From Ascaphus truei (taxonomy: Eukaryota > Chordata > Amphibia > Anura > Ascaphidae), in the NCBI GenBank assembly GCA_036426205.1, contig CM071570.1, positions 75,373,208-75,437,207 of the forward strand: DNA of 64,000 bases, in the 5' to 3' direction. Positions within the stretch are counted from its first letter, which is position 1; each line of letters opens with the position of its first letter. Of the stretch, positions 1 through 10,752 are shown one piece after another. Both the position numbers and the translations under genes were made by a program. A model generated the notes under the pieces. It had not been told where the DNA came from. It saw only the letters and a list, made by a program, of their open reading frames with translations, and did not search any database.

Positions 1-306
1 ATGCCTCAAGATTGTCTATAGGATTAAACAGTAATGTTTAATGGAAATGAGGCTTGCTTCAACAAAAAAAAAAGCTAGCCTGGCTACATCTAAATGTACT
101 AAAAAAAATTACAAAAACAGTTTAACCTGTTTCAATATCGTCCACCAAATTAAGCTGTCGTCAAGCCTAAAAAGTCTGTTTATATTATTAGCACAGAATC
201 ACTGTACATTGTTATTATCAACCGAAACAGTATTTGACACAGCTCGGATGCTTCGTTATACAAGTTAGTAAAGCTAATAATTGATATTGATTAATACTAG
301 TTCTAA

Positions 307-307
<1 letters not shown>
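1..307. other. AT-rich sequence, nothing recognised
   Basis: No coding pattern, terminal repeat or known repeat motif is visible before the TA microsatellite. Short A-runs are the only structure. Confidence 0.5.

Positions 308-339
<32 letters not shown>
308..339. repeat. (TA)n microsatellite
   Basis: Uninterrupted TA dinucleotides directly abut the start of a dispersed repeat at 340. The same TA-then-repeat order occurs at the far end of the window (before 63958). Confidence 0.95.
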
Positions 340-342
<3 letters not shown>

Positions 343-780
343 AATACAACTGTATGCTCATCTGCATGTCTTAGGCAGGTCTGCAACCCCACCTTTCCCC
401 ATTATCACCCAGCATACAGCACTTCCACTGCAGCAATGGATAAAATTTTTGCTTTCCGTTCCTGGAGGGTTTTGTCACTTTTTTCTCACCATAACTTAAA
501 CTCAGTATTATGTGTATATATAGATATATATATATATATAATATATATATCTATAATGTAAATACAACTTATGCCATCTGCATGTCTTAGGCAGGTCTGC
601 AACCCCGCCTTTCCCATTATCACCCAGCACACGCACTTCCACTGCAGCAAGGGTTCTGGGAAATGACATGCAAAATGAGCACACATTGCCACTTTTTGCT
701 TCTAAAACCATTTTTTAACATGGTTCCCTATGGCTTAAGCTTGCTGCAGGTCACAGCTTGAGCACAGCAGGTGTGCATAT
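340..780. repeat. Dispersed repeat, two partial copies side by side
   Basis: Two copies, starting at 340 and about 557, share the order 'aatacaact...atctgcatgtcttaggcaggtctgcaacccc...cacttccactgcagcaa' and are separated by a TA-rich spacer (514-556). The second copy runs on further, to about 780. A third copy begins at 63958 and is cut by the window edge; over its 43 bases it differs from the first copy at one position. The family is not recognised. The ORFs across it are chance translations of repeat DNA. Confidence 0.75.
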
Positions 781-1275
781 ATGAAATAACACATGAGACT
801 TGGTGATGGGCAAGCCTAAGATAACTATACTATATATTCTATATCTACTATTCTATGTATATTTATTATATATTCTCATACTCTCATTCTATATTAGTCG
901 TAATCGGTTCTTCGTATTGGTGTACCTTTTCTTGGCACTCTTTTTTCTGGACAGCTCGGAGTTATCCTCTTCATCAGTCGCTGTGATTATACACGGATCA
1001 ACCTGGCTCACAGTGTAGAGAAAACAAACAAACAAAAAAAACAGATATGGACTGAAGATAAGTGTAGGGTGTTAAAAGTGTTTGAAGCCAGGGACGGTAA
1101 AATACCACTTCTCCATATCTGCCACAGTAAAACAAATCCTATTACCTAATAATCATTCTATGTGGCATCAAAAGCATCAATGCCAATCAAAAGATTGAAT
1201 TGACATGTATACATGATGCATAAAATCTGTGCACAAAGTACACCCTGCCAATCAATGTTAACAATAAAATATTCA
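781..1275. other. AT-rich sequence, nothing recognised
   Basis: TATA-like short repeats around 830-890 and an A-rich stretch near 1020-1045. No gene signal was found on either strand. Confidence 0.4.
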
Positions 1276-1760
1276 AAAGAAAATACATGGTACGGTAGCC
1301 AATCAGAGCGTGGGAAATACATCCCAACTCTGATTGGCTCTAGTACCATGTGACAGGCTTTGAATGACATCACATCAGTTCTCCCCAAAGCCTCTCTTCA
1401 CATGGCTACTAGAGCCAATCAGTAGGGATGTCAGTTTCCAACGCTCTGATTGGCTACCGTACCATGTGAGGCCGGCCATCTTTCTTTTCTTGACGTTGTC
1501 TTATAGGCAATTGAAGCACAGCCATTCTGATTGGCTGGCGTCATTGCCTTTAAATTACGTCATCAAAATTATTATTTTTTCCCCCACAATCACATGGTTT
1601 TCACTGCCCAATCAGGGCTGCGGGAACCATATGACGATAATGTGATGTCATAGAGTAGGCCTATAAAAGTCTATGTCGTCTCAATTTGAAGGCAGGCGCC
1701 GAGGAGGACGGACCTCCAGAAGGAAGAAGAGGACCGGGGCGTGGCAGCAGATGGTAAGAC
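1276..1760 (+). promoter_or_regulatory. CCAAT-cluster promoter-like block with TATA box
   Basis: Six CCAAT/ATTGG pentamers with near-identical context (CCAATCAG or CTGATTGGCT) lie at about 1299, 1332, 1415, 1446, 1528 and 1608, in alternating orientation. Some are followed by ACCATGTGA E-box-like sequence (1344, 1459). A TATA box (CTATAAAAG) sits at 1661, about 50 bases after the last CCAAT. It is followed by a GC-rich leader and a GTAAG splice-donor-like sequence at 1754. Known biology: NF-Y binds such CCAAT boxes. Inference: this is a Pol II promoter of a transposon or LTR rather than of a host gene, since no coding sequence follows. Pairs of boxes can also fold on each other (1299-1338, 1414-1454). 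Confidence 0.5.
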
Positions 1761-2082
1761 GACCCCCAGCAGGCCCCAGAAGAACAAGAAAGAAGACGGA
1801 AGAACACAGATGAAGATACTGTAGATGTTTTGGATTTAAAAAAAGTCTTAGTTTATTTTGTTATGGTTTGTTATTTTACGGGTTCCTGTTGCTGTGCGTG
1901 GATTGGTTGGAGAGCTTGGTGTTCAACAGGAGTCGGTGAGTGGGGCAGCTAATGGTAAGTTAACTAAAGAATTATTTTTTTTTGGAACTTTAACTGTTTT
2001 TTGTAATTTATTCTATGTAATACAATTTTCTTCCATTCTCATTTCTTGCCACTGTATGTATATATGTATGTATGTATGTATG

Positions 2083-2446
2083 TACACTACCGACACACTT
2101 TATTAAAGTGTGGCCGGTACCGCAAGCCGGGAGATTTCCCGGCTTGCTAGTGGCCGCCCCTCGGCGTGCCGCGCGTCATAGACGCGCGGTCACGCGTCTT
2201 CGGGAGCGTGCGCCCCCTGCACGCGTGTCCAGGGGCTCCCCGAGGGAGCCCTGGTGTCCCGCAATCGCGGGACAGCGGCAGGGGGTTCCGGGGGACCCGG
2301 CGGACCCGGCAGCGGTAGGGAGAGCGCCCCGATCGGAGGGCGCTCTTCCGCTGCTTCGGCGCGCGCCCGTCACCCTCGGGCGCGCGCCAGGCTACTGCTG
2401 CGGCCAAGAACGGGCAAATGCTCGAATAAACTTGGCCGCAGCTGTA
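2083..2446. mobile_element. GC-rich MITE-like element made of perfect hairpins
   Basis: It sits inside a TATG/GTAT microsatellite, with repeat units continuing on both sides. The left end (TACACTACCGACACACTTTATT) resembles the ends of the 0.4-kb elements at 13026 and 16721, and the right side carries the same 'gcaaatgctcgaataaa' motif. Between the ends are seven consecutive inverted repeats, several with perfect 8-12-bp arms: about 2126-2147, 2169-2189, 2232-2250, 2255-2274, 2321-2346, 2358-2388 and 2399-2441. Base composition is far more GC- and CpG-rich than its surroundings, which opens ORFs in several frames at once. No protein is recognised in any of them. Confidence 0.65.
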
Positions 2447-2749
2447 TGTATGTATGTATGTATGTTTCTATCGATATATACATACAGGGTAAGAAATGAT
2501 TTGGTTGGAAATGCTTGTTTTGCACTATTTAAATATATTTTGATATGCTGCTATTGTTAAATGTGAGTAATGTAATGTTTAATTAGATAGATGTAATTTT
2601 TGGTGTTCTATGGTGTACTTTAGGTCAGGGTGAGGCTTGCTTTGTTATAGTGGTTTTATTTTGGTACTACTATTTTGTCAGATGTTAACATTTTTGGAGA
2701 AAGGGTTTGTTTAACGACTAAAAGAGCTAATTGTGTAATTGATTTGGAT
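2447..2749. other. Microsatellite edge then unannotated AT-rich DNA
   Basis: TATG repeats to about 2466, then T-rich sequence with no recognisable gene up to the LINE 3' end. Confidence 0.4.
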
Positions 2750-3166
2750 GGTATGTTTTTATTAGTTTTTTGTGCATACACATCATAGAAAACAGAATGT
2801 TGTCAAGTGTATCAGGTATACACCAAACTTACAGGAATACTTTACAAGTAACGGACGAACATTGGGTGGACCACAGGACAGAACACAGACAGACTGACAA
2901 CATCTAAGGACAAGGAAAAGAGGGGGGGGGTAGGGATGGGGGGAGCGGTCTGGGAGAAGCGCTGGTTCCACGTTTCACAGGAGTCCTTCACCCCCACAGC
3001 CTTTGCTCTGCTCCAGTCCACCTCTCAGAGGAGCCCAGATCCGGTTCACATCAGATTTTCGTTGGTCGGTGAATTGATTCACCACTGTACCTCGGGGGGA
3101 GCCCTACTGTCCGATCGTCCCGTCCGGCTCCTAGCCCAACATCCAAGGAGAACCCACCTATCTCTA
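2750..3166 (-). other. LINE 3' untranslated region
   Basis: Lies directly downstream of the ORF2 stop, contains a poly-C/G run (2924-2943) and ends near the minus-strand AATAAA at 2758. No poly(A) tail is visible beyond it. Confidence 0.55.
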
Positions 3167-6100
3167 TCAAAGCCATATTGTGGCCTCATTCATCCCCTGA
3201 ATATCCGTCTGGGCAAGCCATAATGACCATACTTTTTCAAATTTGTCGGCTGAGTCGTTAACTAAACTCGTTAACTTCTCCATTCTGCAAATGAACCAAA
3301 TTCTGTTTCTGATTTTATCAATAGAAGGAATCGCATTCTGATTCCACAGTGCTGCGGTCTCGCACCTCATAGCGGTAGCAAAATGTGCTATCAGCTTGTT
3401 ACCCGATCTAGATACCTCGTTTGTAGGTTTACCTAATAAAAATAGCCACGGGTCCAGCTGAATTGTGAGCCCTAAAAAGATCCTCTGCAGCCAATCGCGG
3501 ATCTGGGTCCAGACCGGCACTAATCTCGGGCAAGATCACAGCATGTGCACCAGATCCCCCTGTTCCCCGCACTGCCTGGGGCAGAGCGGGGAAGCCCCTT
3601 GGACGAATTTAGCTAATCTGATTGGGGTGAGATACCACCTTAATAATACCTTATATGAGTTCTCCTTCAATGTCATGCATATGGAGCTCGAGGCCGCAGC
3701 TTTGAACACCGCAGCCCAGTCCTCGTCCTCTAGTTGTGTCTGGAGATCCTCTTCCCATTGTGTCACGAAACAGGGTTTGACTGTCCTGTCTGAGTCAGTA
3801 TTCACCACCTCTCTGTACAACGCAGAGATCAGTCCCCGCGTGTCTGCTCCGCGCACGCAGAGCTGTTCGAATTTGGTCAGCTGTGGTCTCACCGGGTGTG
3901 CGTTATAAAATGCCCGGACCTGGAGGTACCTCATAAAATCAGTGTTAGGTAAGTCCGTTTCTGACTGTAATAGTTCAAAAGATTTGATCTTGCCCTTAAC
4001 CTCCAGGTCCTTCAATCGACTAATCCCTAATTGCCGCCAGCGCGGGAAGCATTTTTCTGCCAGCCCAGGAGCAAAGTCCGCGTTGCCATATAAAGGAGCC
4101 ATCAGTGTGTGTTTGGAGGTCAAAGAGCAGCTACTTTTAGAAGCCTCCCAGACCGAGAGTGAGTTGAGCACAGAGGATAGAGGAATGAGTATATCCTTCA
4201 CCCGTGTCCTCGGGTACCAGATTAGGTCCCTGAGCTCAAGCGGGGCGCACACCTCCTTCTCCAGTGCCACCCACCTCCTGAGCCCCGGGTCCCCATGCCA
4301 CTGCGTGATTTGGCACAATTGTGCCGCTTTATAGTAGGATATGACGCTCGGAACTGCTAGACCACCAGCTTCCTTGGCTTTCTGCATAATTTTTCCTTTA
4401 ATCCGTGGTTTTTTATCTTTCCAAATAAATTGAGAAATAGCTTTTTGGAGCCCTGCAATGTCTGCTCTAACCACGGCAACCGGGAGAGTTTGGAACAGAT
4501 ATAGAATTCGGGGAAGGATGTTCATCTTGACACTATAGATCCTCCCCAGCCAAGAAATACAATATGCCTTCCACTCCTGCAGCTCTTTTTTGAGAGTCCT
4601 TAACAGTATGGGATAGTTAGCCGAATATAAGGAGCTCGCCTTTTTTGTGATCTGCACTCCTAGGTATTTCATGGCGGATGGTCGCCATCTAAACTCAAAG
4701 TTGAGTTCTATCAGCTTCTCCATTTCTCTTGGCATGTATAGGCTTAAGGCCTCTGATTTAGCTTGATTTATTTTGAAGCCAGAGATCTGGGCAAAACGCT
4801 CTAGAAGCTCGAACAGATTGGGCAGCGAGATGAGCGGCTTGGCAAGGGTTAGAATAATATCATCCGCGTACAGAGCCACTTTGTGCTCCTGCGAGTGGAT
4901 CTGTACCCCAGCGATATCAGCGTTACTCCGAATTTGTGCTGCGAGTGGTTCGATGCATAAGGCGAATAGCAGGGGCGAAAGCGGACAGCCCTGTTTCGTA
5001 CCACTTTTGATTGGGAATAGTTCCGAGGGGAATCCCTGGTGAACCACTCTGGCTGATGGTGCCGTGTATAGTGCCTTGACCGCCTGTTGAAATTTGCCTC
5101 CAAACCCAAATGCGCCAAGCGTGGACTCCAGGTATGGCCAATCAATCCTGTCAAAGGCCTTTTCCGCGTCTAAGCTTAGGGCTACACCCCGAATCTCATT
5201 GGCTCCCATAAAGTCTATTATATCCACAATTCTTCTAGTGTTGTCGGCCGCTTGTCTACCTCTAATGAAGCCAACTTGATCCGGGTGGATGAGCCCTGGC
5301 AGGATTACATTTAATCTATTGGCCAGCAATTTAGCGTAGATTTTTACATCTGTGTTAATTAATGATATTGGCCGGTAACTTTGGCAGCTAGTGGGATCCT
5401 TGTCCTCTTTATGAATTACTGAGATCGACGCCTGTAGCATCTGTCCCGGAAAGGGCTCTCCTGCTAATACTCCATTAAACAGCTGGAGCATGTGTGGAGC
5501 CAAAACTCCGATAAATTTTATAGTACAGGTTGGAGCACCCATCCGGGCCTGGGGCTTTTTATGCTTTTAAGTTTTTTACTACCGCCTCTAGTTCTTCCCT
5601 TGTGAAGTCTCGTTGAAGAGCCTCTCGCTCCTTTCTGTTTACTTGTGGCAAGGCTGCGTCTGCTAGGAATTTCTGTAGATTACTACTTGTCCTAGCATTG
5701 TGAACTACCTTCTCTCCATTATACAGCTGTTCGTAGAATTTCGCGAACTCCCCTACTATGACTTTAGGGTTTGAGGAACTCTGGCCTCCTGCTGTCGTAA
5801 TAGATTGAATGTTAAAATTTGGTTTCCGATTACGGAGTCTGGTGGCCAGCATAGTGTCCGGTTTGTTAGCTTTCTCATAGAATTTCCTCTGCGTCCAACT
5901 CATGTCCTTCTCCGCCCGGGAAGTAAGGAGGAGGTTTAGCTGAATTCTAACATCCTTCAACTCCCTCAGAGCATCATCTCTACCTGTCCGGTTATGTAGA
6001 ATAGAGAGCTCATGTAACCTGTGATAAAGCTGGGATAATTTGGCTTCCTTTTTCTTTTTCCTATTTGCCGCTATGCCGATTAATACCCCCCTAATCGTGG

Positions 6101-6967
6101 CCTTATGAGCCTCCCATAACAGTGAATGGGATTCCACACTGCCACTATTTATCCGGAAATAATCTGATATTTCAGATTTCACTTTGTTTTGGATCTCCGG
6201 GATTTTAATTATTGATTCATTTAGCTTCCAGTTTGCTCCTGGGCTGACATTACTCAATTGAATGCATCTCAGCTCTACCGATGCATGGTCCGACCAAGTA
6301 ATATCATGTATGCTTGTATCGGAAATTTGTGGGACCATTCTGCTCGATACAAAGAAGTGGTCAATCCTACTGTAGCTGTCATGTGGGTGGGAGTAGAAAG
6401 AATAACTGCGGTCTCCCTGGTGCTGCTCTCTCCATATGTCCACCAGGCTAGTCTGTTTGAGGCCTTTCAGTAGTGAGATATTCCCTTCTCTCTTATTATT
6501 TTTCTGGGACGTAGACCTATCTACCTTTGCATTCATGACTGTGTTAAAGTCGCCACCTAGAATTATTTGTCCCTCAGCCCATAACTGAAGCTTCTGAAAA
6601 ATGTGTTGTAAAAGTCTAGTTGACCTTCATTTGGCGCATATATACACGCTAAGGTCATTCTGACCTGCTTAAGGAGCCCGACCAGCACTAGGTACCTTCC
6701 CTTTGGATCCCTTTTAACCTTTTCAACCTGGAAGGGGGTGTGATTTTGAAACAGGATAGCTACACCTTTCTTTTTCTCTGCCCCTGATGCTAGGAAGAAC
6801 TTTCGAAAGTTAGAATCGAGGAATTTCGGGTTATTACGCGAGCTGAAGTGAGTCTCCTGTAGGAAGACCACGTCAGCCCTTCTCCTCTTGAAGTCAGTGA
6901 AAGCGACTCTTCGCTTGTGTGGACTGTTGAGCCCTTTGGCGTTTTGCGAGATAAAAATTACCTCCAT
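3167..6967 (-). pseudogene. LINE ORF2: endonuclease-reverse transcriptase, four lesions
   Basis: About 1,266 codons, near full length for an L1/Tx1 ORF2. The APE endonuclease comes first (6967-6563 and 6536-5559): Asn9 in QNAKGLN, Glu38 in LQETHF, and SDH at residues 82-84 of the second piece. The RT follows (5542-3536): LDAEKAFD at residues 124-131, GTKQGCPLSP at 181-190, YADD at 225-228. The C-terminal region runs to 3167. Lesions seen: a one-base loss near 6597 (T-run) that splits the endonuclease; TAA at 5556-5558 just before KAPGPDG; a frameshift near 5520-5530; and TGA at 3536-3538 where TGG (Trp) fits the reading. All catalytic residues I could locate are present, so the copy looks fairly young but dead. 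Confidence 0.92.
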
Positions 6968-8230
6968 TTAATGTAGCAGTGTCTGTGTGGGCCTAATATG
7001 TATGCCGATCTGATCTTACCCCAGACCCTGGACATGTTCTGTTCGTGAACTTTGTAGAGTAGACTCCAGAAGCGCCTATTCAACCCACCGCCTGTTGGGA
7101 CTGGAGAGGGAAAGGGAGATAACATGAGGGAGGAATACAAACATATAACACATATAAACATCATGAGAACCGTATTGGTCCTAAGAGACCTCGGGTTCAA
7201 TGCCCGGTGGAGATATTTTCTCCCTGGACCCTCCTCCCCCCTGGTCCATCTCTGTGGCTTCCAGAACTCGCCACAGGTCTCCGGGTCAGTACCAGGTAGG
7301 TGGGATATGACCCCCCTCCTGGCAAGGACGCACATGCCTGCAGGCAGAGTGGTGGCTGCACTCCCCCCCGCCGGCCGCTCTGTGCGTTACAAAACCTAGC
7401 AACTATCTTCACTTCTATCTATTTTATTAACTCTTATTAACCTATTCTTAATCTTTTAACTACTTTGAGCTCTATTCGTGAGCTCTTATCTCTTATCTAA
7501 AACTGAAACTACAACTACACACCCTGTGCTACTCCTGCTCTTTCTACCGCTGACTGCTTCTTCCTCTCCTCATCTATTCCTCACTGCTCCCAGGCTCGGG
7601 TGCTCTCCCCCTTTCCCCCTCCCTCTGGGATCATATCTTACCCCTCGCTGCCGCATCTCTGTTATCCCTAGTGTGAGCCCCCTGCTTGCATCGCTCCTGT
7701 ACCCCTCCGTCCTCACTCATGGTCCTTTTTCCCCTATCTACTCTATACTATATATACTCTGTATACTATAGCTTGCTACTATATTATGCTTTAGGTAGGA
7801 CAACTATACATGTATTTGCTATATTATCCCCTTTGCCTCCTTGCACTGGCTGGGGCCTTCGCCTCCCCCCCCCCCCCCCCCCCCCCTGCTCCCCCCCCCC
7901 CCTCCTGGTATCCCCCCCCCCCGCGGCCAGGCAGCCTCCTTCTGCACCGCTAACTCGAGTCCTTCCTGAGGAGTTCAGTATGCCCCGCGGTCGCTTCCCT
8001 GGCGGTGGAGCTCGCGTGCCTCCGCCAGAGGAGACCTCTTCACTTCCTGCGAGTCGCCTCTCATCCGACGTCATCTTGTCGTCTGCTGGGTCTGTTAGCC
8101 GCGCCTCTCCTCCATCTCTCGCGAGAACGGGTCCCGTGACGTCACCGGTGTGGGCGTGTTATTTTCATTCCGCGGTGGGCTGCCAGGACGAGAGGGCTGG
8201 ATCGGGGGAGGCTCCCTGCAAGAGGTGAGC
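6968..8230 (-). other. Possible LINE 5' region; pyrimidine-rich and C-run tract
   Basis: No protein is recognised on either strand. The plus strand is pyrimidine-rich from 7400 to 7720 and carries long C-runs at 7867-7921. A perfect CRE (TGACGTCA) lies at 8137-8144 inside a GC-rich block. If this is LINE leader, the block would be its promoter; that is inference. ORFs here (for example 7784-8074 on the minus strand) are glycine- or proline-rich products of the C-runs. Confidence 0.3.
8137..8144. promoter_or_regulatory. CRE palindrome TGACGTCA
   Basis: Perfect 8-base CREB/ATF site extended to GTGACGTCAC, within a GC-rich segment upstream of the minus-strand LINE. Confidence 0.4.
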
Positions 8231-8300
8231 AGCGGCGGATTCCAAGTATCTGCCAGGTACAAATGGGGCATTTGCTCGAATAAAGTGTGTCGGTGCAGTA
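8215..8300. mobile_element. Right-end fragment of the 0.4-kb TIR element family
   Basis: The sequence from 'caagaggtgagcagcgg' through 'tttgctcgaataaagtgtgtcggtgcagta' matches the last 85 bases of the elements ending at 13426 and 17125. No left end was found nearby, so it is a truncated copy abutting the LINE region. Confidence 0.7.
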
Positions 8301-8819
8301 CAACTTAATGTTGAAATATCATTTACTACTTTTATTGAGTGCTGTGAACTTTTTCCTGTAGCAAGTGGACTGGTTTCACTTGTCACTTAATTTATATTGC
8401 ATTGTTAGGTTTAGCGCATTGTGTTTGAAGACTTTAGTCATTAATTTGCGGGAGCTGAATAACATCACAATCAAAAATTGATACCCACTACTTTTGATCC
8501 TAGAACTTCTGCAAAGGTTAAAAACTTTGATCTCTATAAGGCTGCAACCTCTGTGCTGCTGTCCGCGCTTGCTGCTTGGCGCTTAGCGTGTTCAGCACAA
8601 TGCATTTGTATCTGTCTGGCCAAGCTCACGCGGCACGCGTGTGCCCATGCCCGTACTCTCACAGGCGCTAGGCGCTTGCCAAGACAGATAAAATTGTGTT
8701 TCAGGTGCGATGAAGGCTCACATGACCTCCTCAGCCAATCAGCGCTTGTCACTGCTCGGCCATGCCCCCGGCCACGCTCCCCGCTCACGCTTCTAAAAAA
8801 AATTTGACGGACAGATGAA
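8301..8819. other. Unannotated; contains an imperfect inverted repeat
   Basis: Arms at about 8597-8625 and 8672-8700 (cacaatgcattt.../...ataaaattgtg) flank a CpG-rich loop. An isolated CCAAT box lies near 8735. No gene was found. Confidence 0.4.
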
Positions 8820-8867
8820 CGCTCATGCTTGGACAGTAGGTGACGTCACCACACTCAAGCATGAGCG
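8820..8867. repeat. Stem-loop with 12-bp arms and a CRE in the loop
   Basis: CGCTCATGCTTG (8820-8831) is exactly complementary to CAAGCATGAGCG (8856-8867). The loop contains the palindrome GGTGACGTCACC at 8840-8851. Confidence 0.7.
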
Positions 8868-9315
8868 TGGTCAACAGCACAGAGGATGCAGCTTAAAGCT
8901 TGTCCTATTTCGTATCCGGGGATAAGTTAAAAATTGCCCTCCAAACCCGCTATGGACATTATGAATACTAAGAAGTGCCTTTTGGTCTCTGAAATGCACC
9001 GACCACCTTTAAGCATTTCATAATGATGCTTTTCGACATCTCCTGGATCAGTTTGTGGTTGCTTATCTGAAGAAATCATGATATCATCCAGATAATATTC
9101 AGGATTATCAGAAACATGTCTTAATTGTCCTGAAAAATCTTTGTAGACATCTACGTATTATATATTAAGCTTGAGAAGTGTGAGTTTGAAAAGACCTGCA
9201 TGCAATTCCTCAGATATATCATCTCCCCTTCAGTTTTGAGTAAGGAGCCTAGTAAGATTCAGGCTTTTTTGGAATGGAATTGGTGAAATGAACACAAATT
9301 AATTATCTAATATGT

Positions 9316-9318
<3 letters not shown>

Positions 9319-9382
<64 letters not shown>
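9319..9382. repeat. (TA)n microsatellite
   Basis: About 32 uninterrupted TA units at the left edge of a large foldback repeat. Confidence 0.95.
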
Positions 9383-9387
<5 letters not shown>

Positions 9388-9394
9388 ATTTAGG

Positions 9395-10140
9395 TGCAGC
9401 TCTCAAATAGACAAAATGTATTATGTCTATACAATACAAAAACACACAAATGGGAGCAATTTATAACCAGTAAATATGTAAATAAGTGATTAGACCAGTG
9501 AGAAATATAAAAATGGCTTATATCACAAAAATAGGACCCTCTGGATCCATATATCTACATGAACTCCCAATGGGGAAGGAAAAGGGGAAAAAAGGAAAAA
9601 CACAATAGTGTGATAACATCAAATACCATGAATTGTGTCATATTTAGATAGTCATTCAGGCTCTAAGTGACGCAGCAGAGTAACTTCACGTTACCAATCA
9701 ACTGGTTCTTAGGGACGGAGAAAAGGGGCAGTGGTTTTTCCCAGCACAGAGAGACACAGGACAGACTGGCAAAGGAACTGCTGTTAAATCTGGCTTGAAG
9801 CCAGAAAGTATTGTAGACTTCTACTGACCATTATACCAAGGACCTGGAGGGACAGAATACCAGATCTCTCCTGGTTTTATTACCTTGATGCTGATATTCA
9901 TTCTCCATTTGTGAGTTGCCATTTTTCTCAATACAATTCATGGTATTTGATTTTATCACACTATTGTGTTTTTTCCTTTTTTACCCAATTTCCTTTTCCA
10001 TTGGGAGTTCATGTAGATATATGGTTCCAGAGGTTCCTATTTTTGTGATGTAAGCCATTTTTATATCTCTCACTGGTCTAATCATTTATTTACACATTCA
10101 CTGGTTATTTGTTTGTACTCCCATTTTTGTGTTTTTGTGG
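9395..10140. repeat. Large imperfect palindrome (foldback element)
   Basis: The left arm (about 9395-9650) contains in order 'cacacaaatggga', 'ccagtaaatatgtaaataa', 'aaaaatggcttatatcac', 'catgaactcccaat' and 'ataccatgaattgt'. The right arm (about 9930-10140) contains their complements in reverse order, with scattered mismatches. The central 280 bases have no ORF. The layout is that of a foldback or inverted-flank element. The family is unknown, although paired inverted flanks also occur around the PLE at 44-49 kb. Confidence 0.7.
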
Positions 10141-10700
10141 AAAGGCCAATTCTAAAGAATGAGAAGGATGTTAAGAGATTTGTGGATGTTGCCAATATCT
10201 ATAGATGTATTATCACATGCAGCAAAAGCAAATAATACACGACACAAAAAATGTGAATGTTCAGACCAAGGGAATAGCTGATGAAGACCCTGTGAATACT
10301 TGTGAACAATCGCTTGTTTGTAGTCCTCCTGCGTTCAAGCTGCAGTTCTCATTTGACTACCAGTGATAGCTAGCATTTGAACTCTTATTAGGTGGTCTCA
10401 CTTTATGCTGTAATACTCCCTTACTCTGCAGTGGATAGGGCTTTCACTATCCTCTATAGTGGGTGTTGGAAGACCTTGGACTGTTATTTTGGACAGTTTG
10501 GTGAAACCCGCCCTCCCCCCTTCCCTTTTTGTATGACTATCCTTGGTATCTGGAATGATTGCTGGAAGATCCTGGACTGTCTCTTGGCTGCACCCCCTGT
10601 GAGGATACATTTACTCCGTTTGCTCATTGCAGTGGTGCTTTTTTCTTTAGGGAGATCTGTACAGGGAATAGGGAAGTACCAATAGACATTTTGTGTCTTT
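10141..10700. other. Unannotated, possibly the upstream part of a PLE flank
   Basis: No gene was recognised. From about 10390 the sequence reads continuously into the ribozyme motif at 10702 and may belong to the same element. Confidence 0.3.
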
Positions 10701-10701
10701 T

Positions 10702-10752
10702 GGGAACGGGCCTGAAGAAGGGGTTTTTACACCGAAACGTTCCCGCCCCCAT
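10702..10752 (+). ncRNA. Hammerhead ribozyme-like motif (copy 1)
   Basis: The core CTGAAGA (10712-10718) is followed by an A, a GG(GG)...CC stem II with a T-rich loop, and GAAAC (10734-10738) with ACGT as a minimal palindromic stem III. Flanking CGGG and CCCG can form stem I only if one C is bulged. The order matches a type I hammerhead. The imperfect stem I makes activity doubtful. No PLE coding sequence lies nearby, so it may mark a solitary PLE flank. Confidence 0.5.

Larger units (their letters stand above)
2750..8230 (-). mobile_element. L1/Tx1-type LINE retrotransposon (5' limit uncertain)
   Basis: The element reads right to left: a possible 5' region (about 8230-6968), an endonuclease plus reverse transcriptase ORF2 (6967-3167), and a 3' untranslated part (3166 to about 2750) with an AATAAA signal at 2758-2763 on the minus strand. 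An APE-type endonuclease fused upstream of RT places it in the L1 superfamily. The N-terminal pattern and linker resemble the Tx1 group common in frogs and fish; this is family knowledge, not a search result. No ORF1 could be read upstream of ORF2, so the copy may be 5'-truncated or its ORF1 may be lost. The stretch 6968-8230 is assigned only tentatively. Confidence 0.85.

Noticed and set aside
2072..2560. 162-codon ORF and overlapping ORFs in other frames
   Set aside because: They arise from the GC-rich hairpin element, where stops are rare in every frame, and match no protein pattern.
3465..3908. Plus-strand ORFs over the LINE (also 3942-4334, 4773-5042)
   Set aside because: Antisense shadows of ORF2.
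7784..8074. Gly/Arg-rich minus-strand ORF as LINE ORF1
   Set aside because: Created by C-runs; no coiled coil, RRM or zinc knuckle typical of ORF1 proteins.
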